64,000 nt of DNA from Hermatobates lingyangjiaoensis. Its lineage: Eukaryota; Arthropoda; Insecta; Hemiptera; Hermatobatidae. The stretch lies in NCBI GenBank assembly GCA_026182355.1, contig JAPFBL010000550.1:1-64000 (forward strand), in the 5' to 3' direction. Positions 53,254 to 61,965 of this stretch are shown in pieces. Position numbers and translations under genes: made by a program. The first letter of the stretch is position 1, and every line of letters begins with the position of its first letter. A model generated the notes under the pieces. That model was not told the DNA's origin and made no database searches. It saw only the letters and a list, made by a program, of their open reading frames with translations.

Positions 53254-54886
53254 TACTTTACTATAAGTAAAGTATAGTGATCGTGAAAGAATTCGATCTC
53301 GAGATTTTGACGGAATTACATGTTTTGAGGTCCCAGAAGACGTTTTATGACGTTTTTACGATGATGTCTGTGTGTGTGTGGGTGGGTGGGTTGGTGGGTG
53401 GGTGCGTGTGTTAGCATTGCTTGTTACCACGCTACGGTCCAGAATCTTTGATGGATCAAGTTGATATTTTACACAAAAATGGGCCTCATAAAGACGAAGA
53501 TCCCTATTGTTTGGGAAGAATTATGCATGATGGGAAAGTCACTTTTTTTGCCAAAAACCTTTTTTTTTAAAACATTTATTTCTCCTAAACTAATAACCCT
53601 AGAGTTTTGAAATTTTGACATTATGTTTGAGGTTTCAAATGCAACAAAAGAAAAATATATTCAGAATTTTAAAACAACAGGAAATATTTTTTTTTCAATA
53701 AATTGTAAAAATTTTTACTTATAATTCCATCTCAAACCTTGTGAGAGCGATACAAGCCATACTGTTTGACGGACAAGAATGAAACTATGCCTACAAATGG
53801 AACATTATATGGAGAATGAGTTGAAATATTTTTTTCTAAAATTACATTCGCTAAATGGGCGTTACAGTACGATTTGTGTTTTCAGAAAATATTTTTTTGA
53901 CGCTAAACGGCTTGTTAAAAAATAATGAAAATTTCACCAAAAATGGAACAAAAAATTAGCAATTCATAAAAAAAAAATCATGAAGTTTCAATTACGGGAA
54001 AGAGCAATAACGATATAAAAACTCTTTGTTTATCCTAGACTAAGAGATCACCTGCTATACTTGTCGAATTTTTTGTAATTTTTACATTGTTTACATTGAC
54101 TTAGAAATTTTTTGAGCGAATCCACTGAGATAAAATTGATGTTTCTAAAGGAAAAATGAAAATATATTATTGACTTATAAGAGATGTAAGAGGAATAATA
54201 TTGTGCAGGTAAATGATAACACTCATTAAAAAAAAATTCGTATATATGTTACTTGACAAAGGGGAAGGAAAATGATCTTATTAAATACTAAGAAGCCATA
54301 AAATTCCCAGTATAATAATTCTGTTAAAAACCAAAAATGTAAAAGATAATTCAAAATATAAATCTTTCGTTTAGAGATTAATAACTGTAATTATCGTACA
54401 TCTTTAATTAATAAATCACCTTAAAACAACATTTTCTTCGCTGTTTAAGAAGTTTTTCAGAGAAAAAAAGGGTATTTTACTGTTTCAAATTTGAAAATTT
54501 TACATTAATATTCAATGTAGAAGGATGTCAAGTAAACGATGTAAGAAATCTACTGGCTATTTGAACAATAGCCATGTTCTCTTGTAGGATAATATTTCGT
54601 ATCAAGAAATGTTCACTTTGGTTTTTCAAAAATGTTATTACTGCTGTAGTTATACTAATGAAATTATTTGCAAATAATAAATTATTTGTGATGTACAAAA
54701 ATAAGCTTATAAATTGATATGTCCTTCAATCACTATCTGTACTACCTCACGAATGCAATGCTAATAATTATATCCCATTTAGATATTTATGTTATGCCTA
54801 AATGATACGTTATGTTTTATATACTCAAGAAATTTGACATTGAGTTACTTATAGTAAAGTAGAGTGTAGGCCACTCCAGATTTTTT
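53254..54886 (+). mobile_element. 1.6-kb non-coding element, copy 2 (Helentron-like candidate)
   Basis: Begins with the near-palindrome 'tactttactataagtaaagt' and ends just after 'ggccactccaga', with a related 'tacttatagtaaagta' about 40 bp inside the 3' end. It is inserted in a T run that splits a PLE arm, giving its exact limits. No coding capacity. It carries 'gtgggtgggtgggt'. Nearly collinear with 17690-19322 inverted. Confidence 0.7.
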
Positions 54887-55030
54887 AGTTGTATATCTAT
54901 CATACTGTCGAGAATTTATTTTTGTTTATATATATATATATATACGAGTTCGAGATTAACAAAGAGCAACACACAAAATAGGGAATCACACTTGTGTGTG
55001 TTTATATATATATATATCAGACGATTACAA
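54887..55030. mobile_element. PLE arm ends around TA runs
   Basis: 'ttttttagttgtatatctat' (end of the split arm), then a truncated family J arm ('acgagttcgagattaacaaa'). Confidence 0.6.
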
Positions 55031-55450
55031 GTAAAGAACACATAGAAACACACAACTCAATATTACATGTCACTAAGCGCACTCTGTGTAATTAGTTACT
55101 GTTTGCCAGCCATTCAAAACTCATCTTCTTCTTCAACTCCTGACGACGACAAGGTAGAAATATTGAATTGCGTGTTTTTTTTTGTTATTTCTTCGGGTTC
55201 TTTTCCTTTTAATCGTGATTTATTTAACTTCGATGTATGATGGCAATAAAATAACAAAAACAGACAATACGCGAAAAAATATATAGCTAAACTTTCACAC
55301 AATAGTCCTTCTTGAGAGTAAAATAAACAACACAAGTAAAATAACAAAGCCAAGTGACGACTAGAAACTGATGCAATAACATGAAGTTTGTAACTGAAGA
55401 CGCAATGCAGCTATACAAGTGGCTCCCCAAGTGAGCGCCACTAGTACTAA
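55031..55450 (+). mobile_element. PLE-like terminal sequence with near-miss core
   Basis: 55138-55166 reads CTGACGA, extra C, GACAAGGTA, GAAA, ATAT, T. The closing pair of the hairpin is lost, so it is not called as a ribozyme. Confidence 0.45.
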
Positions 55451-55850
55451 GCACTACGCAACTTCACTTAACTATCCATGTCCGGGAGATAATTGTACAG
55501 AGACCAAAATTGAAGCTATAAACGGTTAGATTCTTTTACTTATTATTATTATTTTTTTAATTTTCTTCAATTTTTTAAGAATAATTTTATAAACGGATGT
55601 TAATTGGATATTTGAACGTATAAAGCATGCAGCGACATTAACTGTCAAAATAAATCAACTATCAATATCAAATTAATAATAATTAATTATTTTTTTATTT
55701 TAATTTTAATCAATAAACAATTTTATTTTTTTATTGATTCTTATTGTTTTTACTTTTAATTTTTATACTTATAATTATCCCGATTATTATTTTATATTAT
55801 TTATCGTATATTTTCTTAAAATAAATATTAGAGAAATTTCCATTTTTCCT
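55451..55850. other. AT-rich intronic sequence
   Basis: No feature recognised. Confidence 0.3.
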
Positions 55851-55859
55851 CTCATCTAT

Positions 55860-56240
55860 TGGGGGGGGGGGGAAGGGCAGCACTGTGATATTTCAACGTC
55901 TTTCTCTGGAGGCCAGTGTAGTTTGCTTCTCAGCGCAAGTACATCGTACTTCTTCCTTATGACGACTGATACCGAAATATTGACGTGAGTTTTGTAGTGA
56001 TTTTCTGTGTTCTTTGTATATATATATATATATATATATTCGTTATTATGGTGACCAATAGGAGAGTAGAGTTTTGTAGGTCCATGAACTCACTGCCCAT
56101 CGAAGCCTCCGTTATTCCTTCATCTATGAGTTGGCCGTGGAATGGATATATAATTCCATTCGCCTTCGAATGGTCTTCGCTGGGACCACACTCATGGACC
56201 TACATATATATATATATATATATATATACAATTAAAAGAA
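55860..56240 (+). mobile_element. PLE arm and adjoining unassigned segment
   Basis: A G run (55861-55872) precedes 'ccttatgacgactgataccg', a broken core. 56040-56205 has 'gtaggtccatgaactcact' and an inverted 'atggacctacata', a foldback of unknown type between TA tracts. Confidence 0.45.
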
Positions 56241-56269
56241 ACGGTCCAGCGGACTTTTTTAAATAAAAT

Positions 56270-57340
56270 AAATTCAAAACGAAGGAAACACACAGAAAGA
56301 CACAGACATAACTCACATCGATATTTCGACCATCGTCGTCATCTGGCGATGTGAAGAGCGAAGAGTCCCGCAGGAAGGCAGGGAGTCACCGCCCTGCTTG
56401 TTTCGCTGGAGTAATGGTTTCATTTGGGAATTATTTCTGATGATTAGGTTGGTAGTATTAAAACCTCTATAATATATATTAATTTTCAATCTCTCTCTAG
56501 GGTTTACACAAAGGTGTTATTTCTAATGATAGTTTTTACAACACGTTCATCAGTTTTATACGTTGTAGATAACTGATTCAAATAATATATGACTTTTGTT
56601 TGACCTTGCTCATCTATGGGAGGCTTTCTGTCACTGTATAGTCCATTTAATAAATATGTATAGAGTATATTGTCAAACTGTCTATTGCTATACCCATTGT
56701 TTATCAGTACTTGCTTTATTCTTTAAACTTCTTTATTCATCAAAAATGTTCCAATTTGATGATGTCTTCATAGGCACGATGTAATAGGGCCTTGATGTTA
56801 CCATCTTTGTACCTCTGTGGGCACTCACTCTTAGCATTTAAATAAACTCCCCCTTGCGTGGGTTTCACGTACACAGATGTCTCGTAATGATCATTCTTCC
56901 CCTTTACAGTGACATCTAAAAATATTTATAATCTTATTGAAACTAAATTTCAGTTCTTCTGTAAATTTCAGTTTTGAATCAACTCTAGAGCAGATTTTAG
57001 TTTTCGTTAATTTGGTGTTTTTGCTCAACAACTAAAAAACAGTTATTTATGTACCTACAATAGACTCTCGGCTTGCATGTGGATCCTGGCCCCATTTTCA
57101 ATGTGTCACATGTAATAATTGGCAAAGGTTACTCCCAGAGGGGAACCCATGGCCACGCTGTCTATCTGATAGTACAAGGTGTCATCGATGTGGGTAAAGG
57201 GATTTTTCATGGTACAGCTTCTCAGTAGTTTCTCCATAATCTAGGAAAATATTTCTTTGACAATCTTGAGAACTTAGCATCCACTGGTATCAGGGATCTG
57301 TCTAGATTTATTGTTCTCTCGAAATGGTTCGAGTGGACCA
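56270..57340 (-). pseudogene. Decayed PLE reverse transcriptase with terminal repeat
   Basis: Minus-strand frames, shifted several times, read YQIDSVAMGSPLGVTFANYY (RT motif B), FLDVTVKGKNDHYETSVYVK, PTQGGVYLNAKSECPQRYKD, and LIIRNNSQMKPLL. These form the RT palm-to-thumb region of a Neptune/Coprina-style PLE, distinct from the element at 51620. The YVDD region is too damaged to read. It is followed at its 3' side (56290-56400) by a terminal arm carrying 'cagatgacgacgatggtcga', a near-hammerhead with CAGATGA. No nuclease domain is seen. Confidence 0.75.
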
Positions 57341-57344
57341 GTGA

Positions 57345-57455
57345 CGGGGGAGAATAGCCCCAAATTCCTCTTTGTGGTATCACAAGGGGCCGGCTTGCGG
57401 CCTATGTGTGTTCTCTTCGGGACGGCCACTATAACCTAACCTAACCTAAGCATCT
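57345..57455 (+). mobile_element. SINE tail fragment
   Basis: 'ctctttgtggtatcacaagg' to 'aacctaacctaacctaag'. No head. Confidence 0.75.
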
Positions 57456-57519
57456 CACATAATCGTTCTGTTAGAAGGAGGAGGGAGGGGGGGGTAGGAC
57501 AGGATGACAAACTGTTTTC

Positions 57520-57930
57520 TATTTAGTAACTTGTTTGGACCTCCTAACTTTTATTTATATTCATTAGTTTATTTCAAAATTGTTTAAATTGTTTCATTGT
57601 TTTTTAAAAAAAAAATAAAAAATTCCAAATTTTGAAAAATGTAAGACCCAAACCTGAAGATGACTATATAGAATAGTCGAAAGCTAGTAGATAATGGTCT
57701 TGTAAGTTATGTTATATTCTTTACATGTGATGTTAGTTTTCAATTGTATTAAAAGTGTTTACCTATTAAAGTGTTTCAAAAAAGTGTTTCAATGTCCTTT
57801 GGACAACTTATCTGCGGATTTACCACCTTATATTCGTAAGACTGTCAGGAGACTGGAACAGCTTAGTTTGAAAGTCGTTAATACCGAAGCTGCGGAACCT
57901 GAAGAACTGACCGAGTCCTGATAAACTTTA
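57520..57930 (+). mobile_element. PLE family G terminal repeat with N-terminal coding start
   Basis: 'cctaacttttatttatattc' UTR, hammerhead-like core 57652-57688, then codons at about 57785-57900 reading DLPPYIRKTVRRLEQLSLKV. The same order occurs at 9275-9640. It then joins another arm ('cctgaagaactgaccgagtc'). Confidence 0.65.
57652..57688 (+). ncRNA. Hammerhead-like motif (family G)
   Basis: CTGAAGA 57654-57660, extra T, GACTA/TAGTC (57662-57666 with 57674-57678), GAAA 57679-57682, palindrome AGCT, A. Helix I about 2 bp. Confidence 0.68.
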
Positions 57931-58024
57931 ATTTTGTTTCTATTTTAAGGTCGATACTCTTATCAATATTTATATATATATATATATATCAATGATCAAA
58001 ACACAATAAGAAATGGGAAAACAA

Positions 58025-58067
58025 GACTAAGATCTTTCAACCGTAACAGGCGGTCTTCGTCAGAGTC
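58025..58067 (-). ncRNA. Hammerhead-like motif (family A)
   Basis: Minus strand: GACT/AGTC, CTGACGA, extra A, GACCG/CGGTT, GAAA, AGATCT, T; all helices intact. Confidence 0.76.
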
Positions 58068-58102
58068 AAAAACCCAACTGAGCCAGAGTCAGTTGGGTTT
58101 TT

Positions 58103-58145
58103 GACTCTGACGAAGACCGCTTGTTACGGTTGAAAGATCTTAGTC
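58103..58145 (+). ncRNA. Hammerhead-like motif (family A)
   Basis: GACT 58103-58106 / AGTC 58142-58145, CTGACGA 58107-58113, extra A, GACCG/CGGTT, GAAA 58132-58135, AGATCT, T. Confidence 0.76.
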
Positions 58146-58229
58146 TTGTTTTCCCATTTCTTATTGTGGTTTGATCATTGATTGTTATTTCACGTGTTTA
58201 TGTGAAAGCTTTTTATATATATATTATAT

Positions 58230-58740
58230 ATTTTATTTAATTTTCGACTATATATATAAATACGTTTATCAGGAGTCTGTCAGTTCTTCAGGTTCGAATT
58301 AAACCTATGGCAGAGGTCTCAGACATGTAACCCGTGAACAGTGAAATTTTTACTGACAAAACTCACTAAAATGCTACTGTTTACATCTTTAACATTATGA
58401 TATTCATTATTTCTCATAACCGACTTTATTTTAAATATATAACTTTATCTTTTCCGTTTTCCTTTCTCTTCTCTTTCACTTAATTTTTTTCATTGCTTAA
58501 ACTATTATACGATGGTTAAGTGGCAACACTGTATGTCACTTTGATTCGGTCATTGAACCACACTTGTGGCTTCTTCTTCTTCTTTAATGAAGACGACATG
58601 TGAGCCGATATTCTGAGTCTATTTTTTTTTTGTATTTTCGAGTTATAGGTGTTACTGTATGTGTGTTTGGTCTATCTGTTTTTATAGTAAATACTGATGT
58701 TATTAATTTTTAAACTAACAGAAGATTTCTTTTTTTTTAC
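58230..58740. other. End of KDM4 intron 1
   Basis: 58265-58310 has a PLE arm trace ('cagttcttcaggttcgaatt'); the remainder is unremarkable up to the T-rich acceptor tract. Confidence 0.4.
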
Positions 58741-58742
58741 AG

Positions 58743-59048
58743 ATAATTCCCCCACAAGAATGGATTGCGCGTCAACAAGGCTATGCCTTAGAAGATGTAG
58801 AAGTGAAAATCCCTGCACCTATTTGTCAAGTAGTAACAGGAAAGCAGGGACTTTATCAGCAAATAAACATCCAGAAGAAAGGCATGACTGTGCAAGAATA
58901 CCAGAAATTAGCCTCATCTGCCAAATATTGCACGCCTCCGCATTTCTGCTTCGAAGACTTGGAGAGGAAATACTGGAAGAACATCACATACAATCCCCCT
59001 ATATACGGTGCTGATGTTAGTGGCTCGCTTACCGACGAAACCCTTAAA
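58743..59048 (+). CDS. KDM4: KDM4 histone demethylase, exon 2 (end of JmjN to start of JmjC)
   Basis: 306 nt, 102 codons, phase 0 at both ends. Acceptor 'ttttttttacag' before ATA; donor GTGAGT at 59049. It encodes [66 protein letters not shown], and [20 protein letters not shown] followed by LK. This is near-invariant KDM4 sequence linking JmjN to JmjC (human counterpart contains [32 protein letters not shown]). Together with exon 1 it gives residues 1-144. The catalytic JmjC domain with the HxD...H iron ligands, and any PHD/Tudor region, must lie beyond the window. An insect KDM4 may lack PHD/Tudor, so the type cannot be told. PLE remnants crowd both introns up to tens of bases from this exon. 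Confidence 0.95.
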
Positions 59049-59100
59049 GTGAGTATTGTCTCAATGTATCTCTCTATACTATATATATATCTTCGTACTT

Positions 59101-59134
59101 CTTCCTGATGACGACGGATGTCGAAATATCGAAG
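59101..59134 (+). ncRNA. Hammerhead-like motif, all helices intact, next to the KDM4 exon 2 donor
   Basis: CTTC/GAAG helix I (59101-59104 with 59131-59134), CTGATGA 59105-59111, extra C, GAC/GTC with loop GGAT, GAAA 59123-59126, palindrome ATAT, C 59130 at the predicted cleavage position. It starts 52 nt after the last exonic base, on the transcript's own strand. Confidence 0.74.
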
Positions 59135-59224
59135 TGAGTTCTGTAGTGACTTTCTCTGTTCTTTCCTATGTGTTAAAGTTTTTATTGTCCACACGGACTT
59201 TTCATTTTATTTGAAATATATATA

Positions 59225-59340
59225 TATATATATCAGCCTTTGGAGCGATTCACTTCTTTTCCTGAAGACGAGGACATCGAAATATAGTAGTGAGTTCAGT
59301 GGTTTCCTTTCTATGTGTTCTTTTTTAAATTCTAGTTTTA
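59225..59340 (+). mobile_element. PLE family E arm
   Basis: Near-identical to 36005-36140; TA runs on both sides. The core at 59260-59292 has CTGAAGA and GAAA but only a 2-bp hairpin. Confidence 0.65.
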
Positions 59341-59410
59341 TATATATATATATATACGAGTTCGAGAGTAACAAAGAGCAATACACAAAGTAGGGAAACA
59401 CACTTACAGA

Positions 59411-59441
59411 CTCAAATTTTCGGGTAATCCGTCTTCAGGAG
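59411..59441 (-). ncRNA. Hammerhead-like motif (family J)
   Basis: Minus strand: CTC/GAG, CTGAAGA, extra C, GG/CC, GAA, palindrome AATT, T. Confidence 0.62.
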
Positions 59442-59545
59442 AAAAGAGAATGGGAGACCAAGCACGTTGTAGACGCAACGGCAAGTAACCAGTAAGGGTT
59501 ACTTGCCGTTGCGTCTACAACGTGCTTGGTCTCCCATTCTCTTTT

Positions 59546-59576
59546 CTCCTGAAGACGGATTACCCGAAAATTTGAG
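59546..59576 (+). ncRNA. Hammerhead-like motif (family J)
   Basis: CTC 59546-59548 / GAG 59574-59576, CTGAAGA 59549-59555, extra C, GG/CC (2 bp), GAA, AATT, T. Confidence 0.62.
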
Positions 59577-59743
59577 TCTGTAAGTGTGTTTCCCTACTTT
59601 GTGTGTTGCTCAATCTCGAACTCGTATTGTGTCCAGTTTGGATCGTATTTCGTTTTATCAGTGAATATATATATATATATATATATATACGAGTTCGAGA
59701 TTAACAAAGAGCAACACACAAAGTAGGGAAACACACTTACAGA

Positions 59744-59774
59744 CTCAAATTTTCGGGTAATCCGTCTTCAGGAG
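59744..59774 (-). ncRNA. Hammerhead-like motif (family J)
   Basis: Same as 59411-59441: CTC/GAG, CTGAAGA, C, GG/CC, GAA, AATT, T. Located in the terminal arm of a PLE whose coding tail lies on the same strand. Confidence 0.63.
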
Positions 59775-60263
59775 AAAAGAGAATGGGAGACCAAGCACGT
59801 TGTAGGCGCAACGGCAAGTAACCAACCCGGCAACCGCCAGTGCTGTCAACCGTACCCGGTCTTAAAGTATAAAATTAGGAGAAGATATAAACAGAAGCTC
59901 AGATAAGCAGTACTGGTTGGGTAAAACTATAAGTAGGTGAAAAATTATAAACAATATAAGATAAAAACAAACTATAAGAAACAAAAATAATGATAGAGAA
60001 AAGAAGAAAAAATAAATAAATAAATAAAAATAAATACAATACAAAAAACTTGCATTGGTTGTTTTAGTAAATAAAAGGGTAAGTATGGGAAACTAGTTAA
60101 GAATAAGAATTTAGAAAAATAAAATAGGATAAAACAAACTAGTAGTAAGTGAAGAAGACAAAATAGATATACACAAAATATACGAAAGAGGAAAAAAGAA
60201 ATAAGTACTAGAGAATAAAGAATACTGGAAAAAAAGTACAAAAAAAAAAAAATGTACAAAAAA

Positions 60264-60890
60264 TTATCTTTTAAGGTTAAGTCCAGGTGCACTGCGCGCC
60301 CCGAGCAACCAGATGTGAGCCTCCTCAGAGGCTCTAAGGGTCACGGTATTATCACCAGGGGGAATCTGACGCAGAATCTGCACACTGAAGCAGTCGTTAA
60401 AAGACAGACCGTGGGATTTGGCGTGTATGGCGACAGGTAAATTGGAGTTGTTGTTAACGGAAGCTCTATGACCGTTCATGCGGAGGCTGAGCTTGTTAGA
60501 GGACAGTCCTACGTAGAACGCATCACAACGAGTACAGTCCAATTTGTAAACACAATTTTTGGATGTACATGAGCAGTCCTTAGCAACAGGGAAGGACTGG
60601 TTATGGGAAGATGGAGTGAAGTGTGAAAGGGGGTTGAGAAGCGGACAGGTCAGGCACCCCCGCCTTTCGCAACTCTTAGCGCCCACAGACGGGTGGTTGT
60701 CGCGCCTGGACGTCAAGTCTCTGTGGGAAAAGAGGTTGCCAAGGTTGGGGGAACGTCTATATGAGAGGCGGGGTTGGCTGGGGAAAATAGTCGACGTGGA
60801 AGGAGAAGAGGATAGGATGGGGAACAGATCTTTGATAATGCGTTTGAGTTTGTGTATATATGTGTATATTTGAAATATATATATATATAT
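60264..60890 (-). CDS. PLE protein C-terminus with GIY-YIG nuclease domain (partial)
   Basis: About 205 codons to the stop at 60264-60266. It contains a Cys cluster (SCERRGCLTCPLL, then CSCTSKNCVYKLDCTRCDAF) and the nuclease motif YVGLSSNKLSLRMNGHRASV, where YVG stands for the second half of GIY-YIG and R/H follow in the next helix. The tail ends EEAHIWLLGARSAPGLNL. PLE nucleases with such a CCHH/Cys-rich lead-in are typical of Penelope/Poseidon-type elements. The reverse transcriptase is missing. The first part of the open frame beyond 60890 is TA-microsatellite coding and not genuine. Confidence 0.85.
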   Translation of the reverse strand: MYIYIFQIYTYIHKLKRIIKDLFPILSSSPSTSTIFPSQPRLSYRRSPNLGNLFSHRDLTSRRDNHPSVGAKSCERRGCLTCPLLNPLSHFTPSSHNQSFPVAKDCSCTSKNCVYKLDCTRCDAFYVGLSSNKLSLRMNGHRASVNNNSNLPVAIHAKSHGLSFNDCFSVQILRQIPPGDNTVTLRASEEAHIWLLGARSAPGLNLKR

Positions 60891-60991
60891 ATATATACAT
60901 ATATACATCATGATTTGTTTTCTTGACCCAATATTTATATGATGTAATTTTTTTTGAGGTTTGAGGTCCAATGATTAAAACTAGTCCTTTT

Positions 60992-61029
60992 GCCGACGTT
61001 TCGACATATATTTATGTCATCTTCAGGGC
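60992..61029 (-). ncRNA. Hammerhead-like motif (family F), all helices intact
   Basis: Minus strand: GCC/GGC, CTGAAGA, extra T, GACA/TGTC, GAAA, ACGT, C. Confidence 0.78.
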
Positions 61030-61176
61030 TACAACATGATTGTTTTACAATTAGCACTACTATTGCTACTATTATGGTAATTTATTACATTTTAATATGT
61101 ACGGTAACATAATAGTAGTAACATATTACCATAATAGTAGTAATAGTAGTGCTAATTGTAAAACAATCATGTTGTA

Positions 61177-61214
61177 GCCCTGAAGATGACATAAATATAT
61201 GTCGAAACGTCGGC
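61177..61214 (+). ncRNA. Hammerhead-like motif (family F), all helices intact
   Basis: GCC 61177-61179 / GGC 61212-61214, CTGAAGA 61180-61186, extra T, GACA/TGTC, GAAA 61204-61207, ACGT, C 61211. Confidence 0.78.
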
Positions 61215-61262
61215 AAAAGGACTAGTTTTAATCATTGGACCTCAAACCTCAAAAAAAATTAC

Positions 61263-61264
<2 letters not shown>

Positions 61265-61302
<38 letters not shown>
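61265..61302. repeat. (TA)n microsatellite
   Basis: About 18 TA units between two PLE arms. Confidence 0.9.
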
Positions 61303-61305
<3 letters not shown>

Positions 61306-61412
61306 CACACAGGAAAGAGAAAACACAAATAAAAGACACACACAAAAGACTCACAACGATATTTCGACAGTCGTCGTCATCGGGTAGAAGTAGTCCCTTT
61401 GAGTAGCTGAAG

Positions 61413-61417
<5 letters not shown>
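61303..61417 (-). mobile_element. PLE arm with one-base-broken core
   Basis: Minus strand CCGATGA (T to C), extra C, GAC/GTC, GAAA, ATAT, C. Otherwise complete. Confidence 0.55.
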
Positions 61418-61454
<37 letters not shown>

Positions 61455-61600
61455 TATATATATCAATGATCAAACCACAATATGAAATGGGAAAAGAAGA
61501 CTAAGATCTTTCAACCGTAACAAGTGGTCTTCGTCAGAGTCAAAAACCCATGATCATTGAAAGTTATTTCACGTGTTCATGTGAAATCTTTATATATATA
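61455..61600. mobile_element. PLE family A foldback, shortened
   Basis: 'atcaatgatcaaaccacaat' arm with core on the minus strand (61499-61541), then directly the far end of the opposite arm. Confidence 0.65.
61499..61541 (-). ncRNA. Hammerhead-like motif (family A), one weakened pair
   Basis: Minus strand: GACT/AGTC, CTGACGA, extra A, GACCA/CGGTT (last pair lost), GAAA, AGATCT, T. Confidence 0.68.
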
Positions 61601-61604
61601 TACT

Positions 61605-61880
61605 TAATCACTTTTTCGATGAAAATACGATCCGAAATGATCAAATAAAGTTCAATGTACATAAAGAAACATAGAGAAATTAAAAACACAAACTTACAGT
61701 CTCTAATTTTCGGTTGAACCGTCTTCAGGAGAGATAAAGAAGGAAAACCAAGCGCACTGGTACAGAGACTGTTGGAGACCAACATTGTTGCCACATACGT
61801 ATGTGTTTTATATACGTGTGTTTTTTTGATTTTGAACTTGTAACCGTCCAGTTTGCTTTGTCTTTGTGGTTGTGATGAAT
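61605..61880 (-). mobile_element. PLE arm
   Basis: Inverse of 23580-23785: 'atgaaaatacgatccgaaat', intact core, then 'gttttgattttgaacttgta'-type end. Confidence 0.6.
61700..61732 (-). ncRNA. Hammerhead-like motif
   Basis: Minus strand: TCTC/GAGA, CTGAAGA, extra C, GGT/ACC, GAA, AATT, A. Confidence 0.68.
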
Positions 61881-61907
61881 GCAGGTTATATATCCACATT
61901 TAGACAA

Positions 61908-61965
61908 GGGGGGGGGGGGATAAGGTAGCTCAATGGTTAACGTACTCTCCTCTGAATGCAATCCG
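61908..61965 (+). mobile_element. SINE head fragment after a G run
   Basis: G run 61908-61919, then 'aaggtagctcaatggttaac'. Only the A-box half survives. Confidence 0.6.

Larger units (their letters stand above)
57985..58225. mobile_element. PLE family A palindrome with two intact cores
   Basis: Arms 'atcaatgatcaaaacacaat' and inverse. The left arm carries the minus-strand core and the right arm the plus-strand core, separated by 'ccagagt'. Confidence 0.8.
31788..58742 (+). other. KDM4 intron 1 (26,955 bp)
   Basis: GT at 31788-31789, AG at 58741-58742 after a T-rich tract, phase 0. About the first 2.3 kb lacks recognisable repeats; most of the rest is transposon-derived, including at least 11 sense-strand hammerhead-like motifs. 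Confidence 0.9.
59355..59690. mobile_element. PLE family J palindrome with two intact cores
   Basis: Arms 'acgagttcgagagtaacaaa' and inverse, meeting near 59490 at 'ggcaagtaac'/'gttacttgcc'. Confidence 0.78.
59692..60890 (-). mobile_element. 5'-truncated PLE, family J
   Basis: Left terminal arm 59692-59870 (hammerhead-like core on the minus strand at 59744-59774), an A-rich 3' UTR (59870-60260), then the coding tail on the minus strand, truncated near a TA run at about 60880. It shows that family J arms belong to a GIY-YIG-bearing PLE. Confidence 0.8.
60940..61262. mobile_element. PLE family F palindrome with two intact cores
   Basis: Arms 'gatgtaattttttttgaggt' and inverse around 'acataatagtagtaacat'. 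Unlike the copy at 39028-39577, both arms keep CTGAAGA. Confidence 0.8.

Noticed and set aside
55138..55166. Hammerhead-like CTGACGA...GAAA
   Set aside because: The hairpin closing pair is lost (GACAAGGTA) and helix I does not form.
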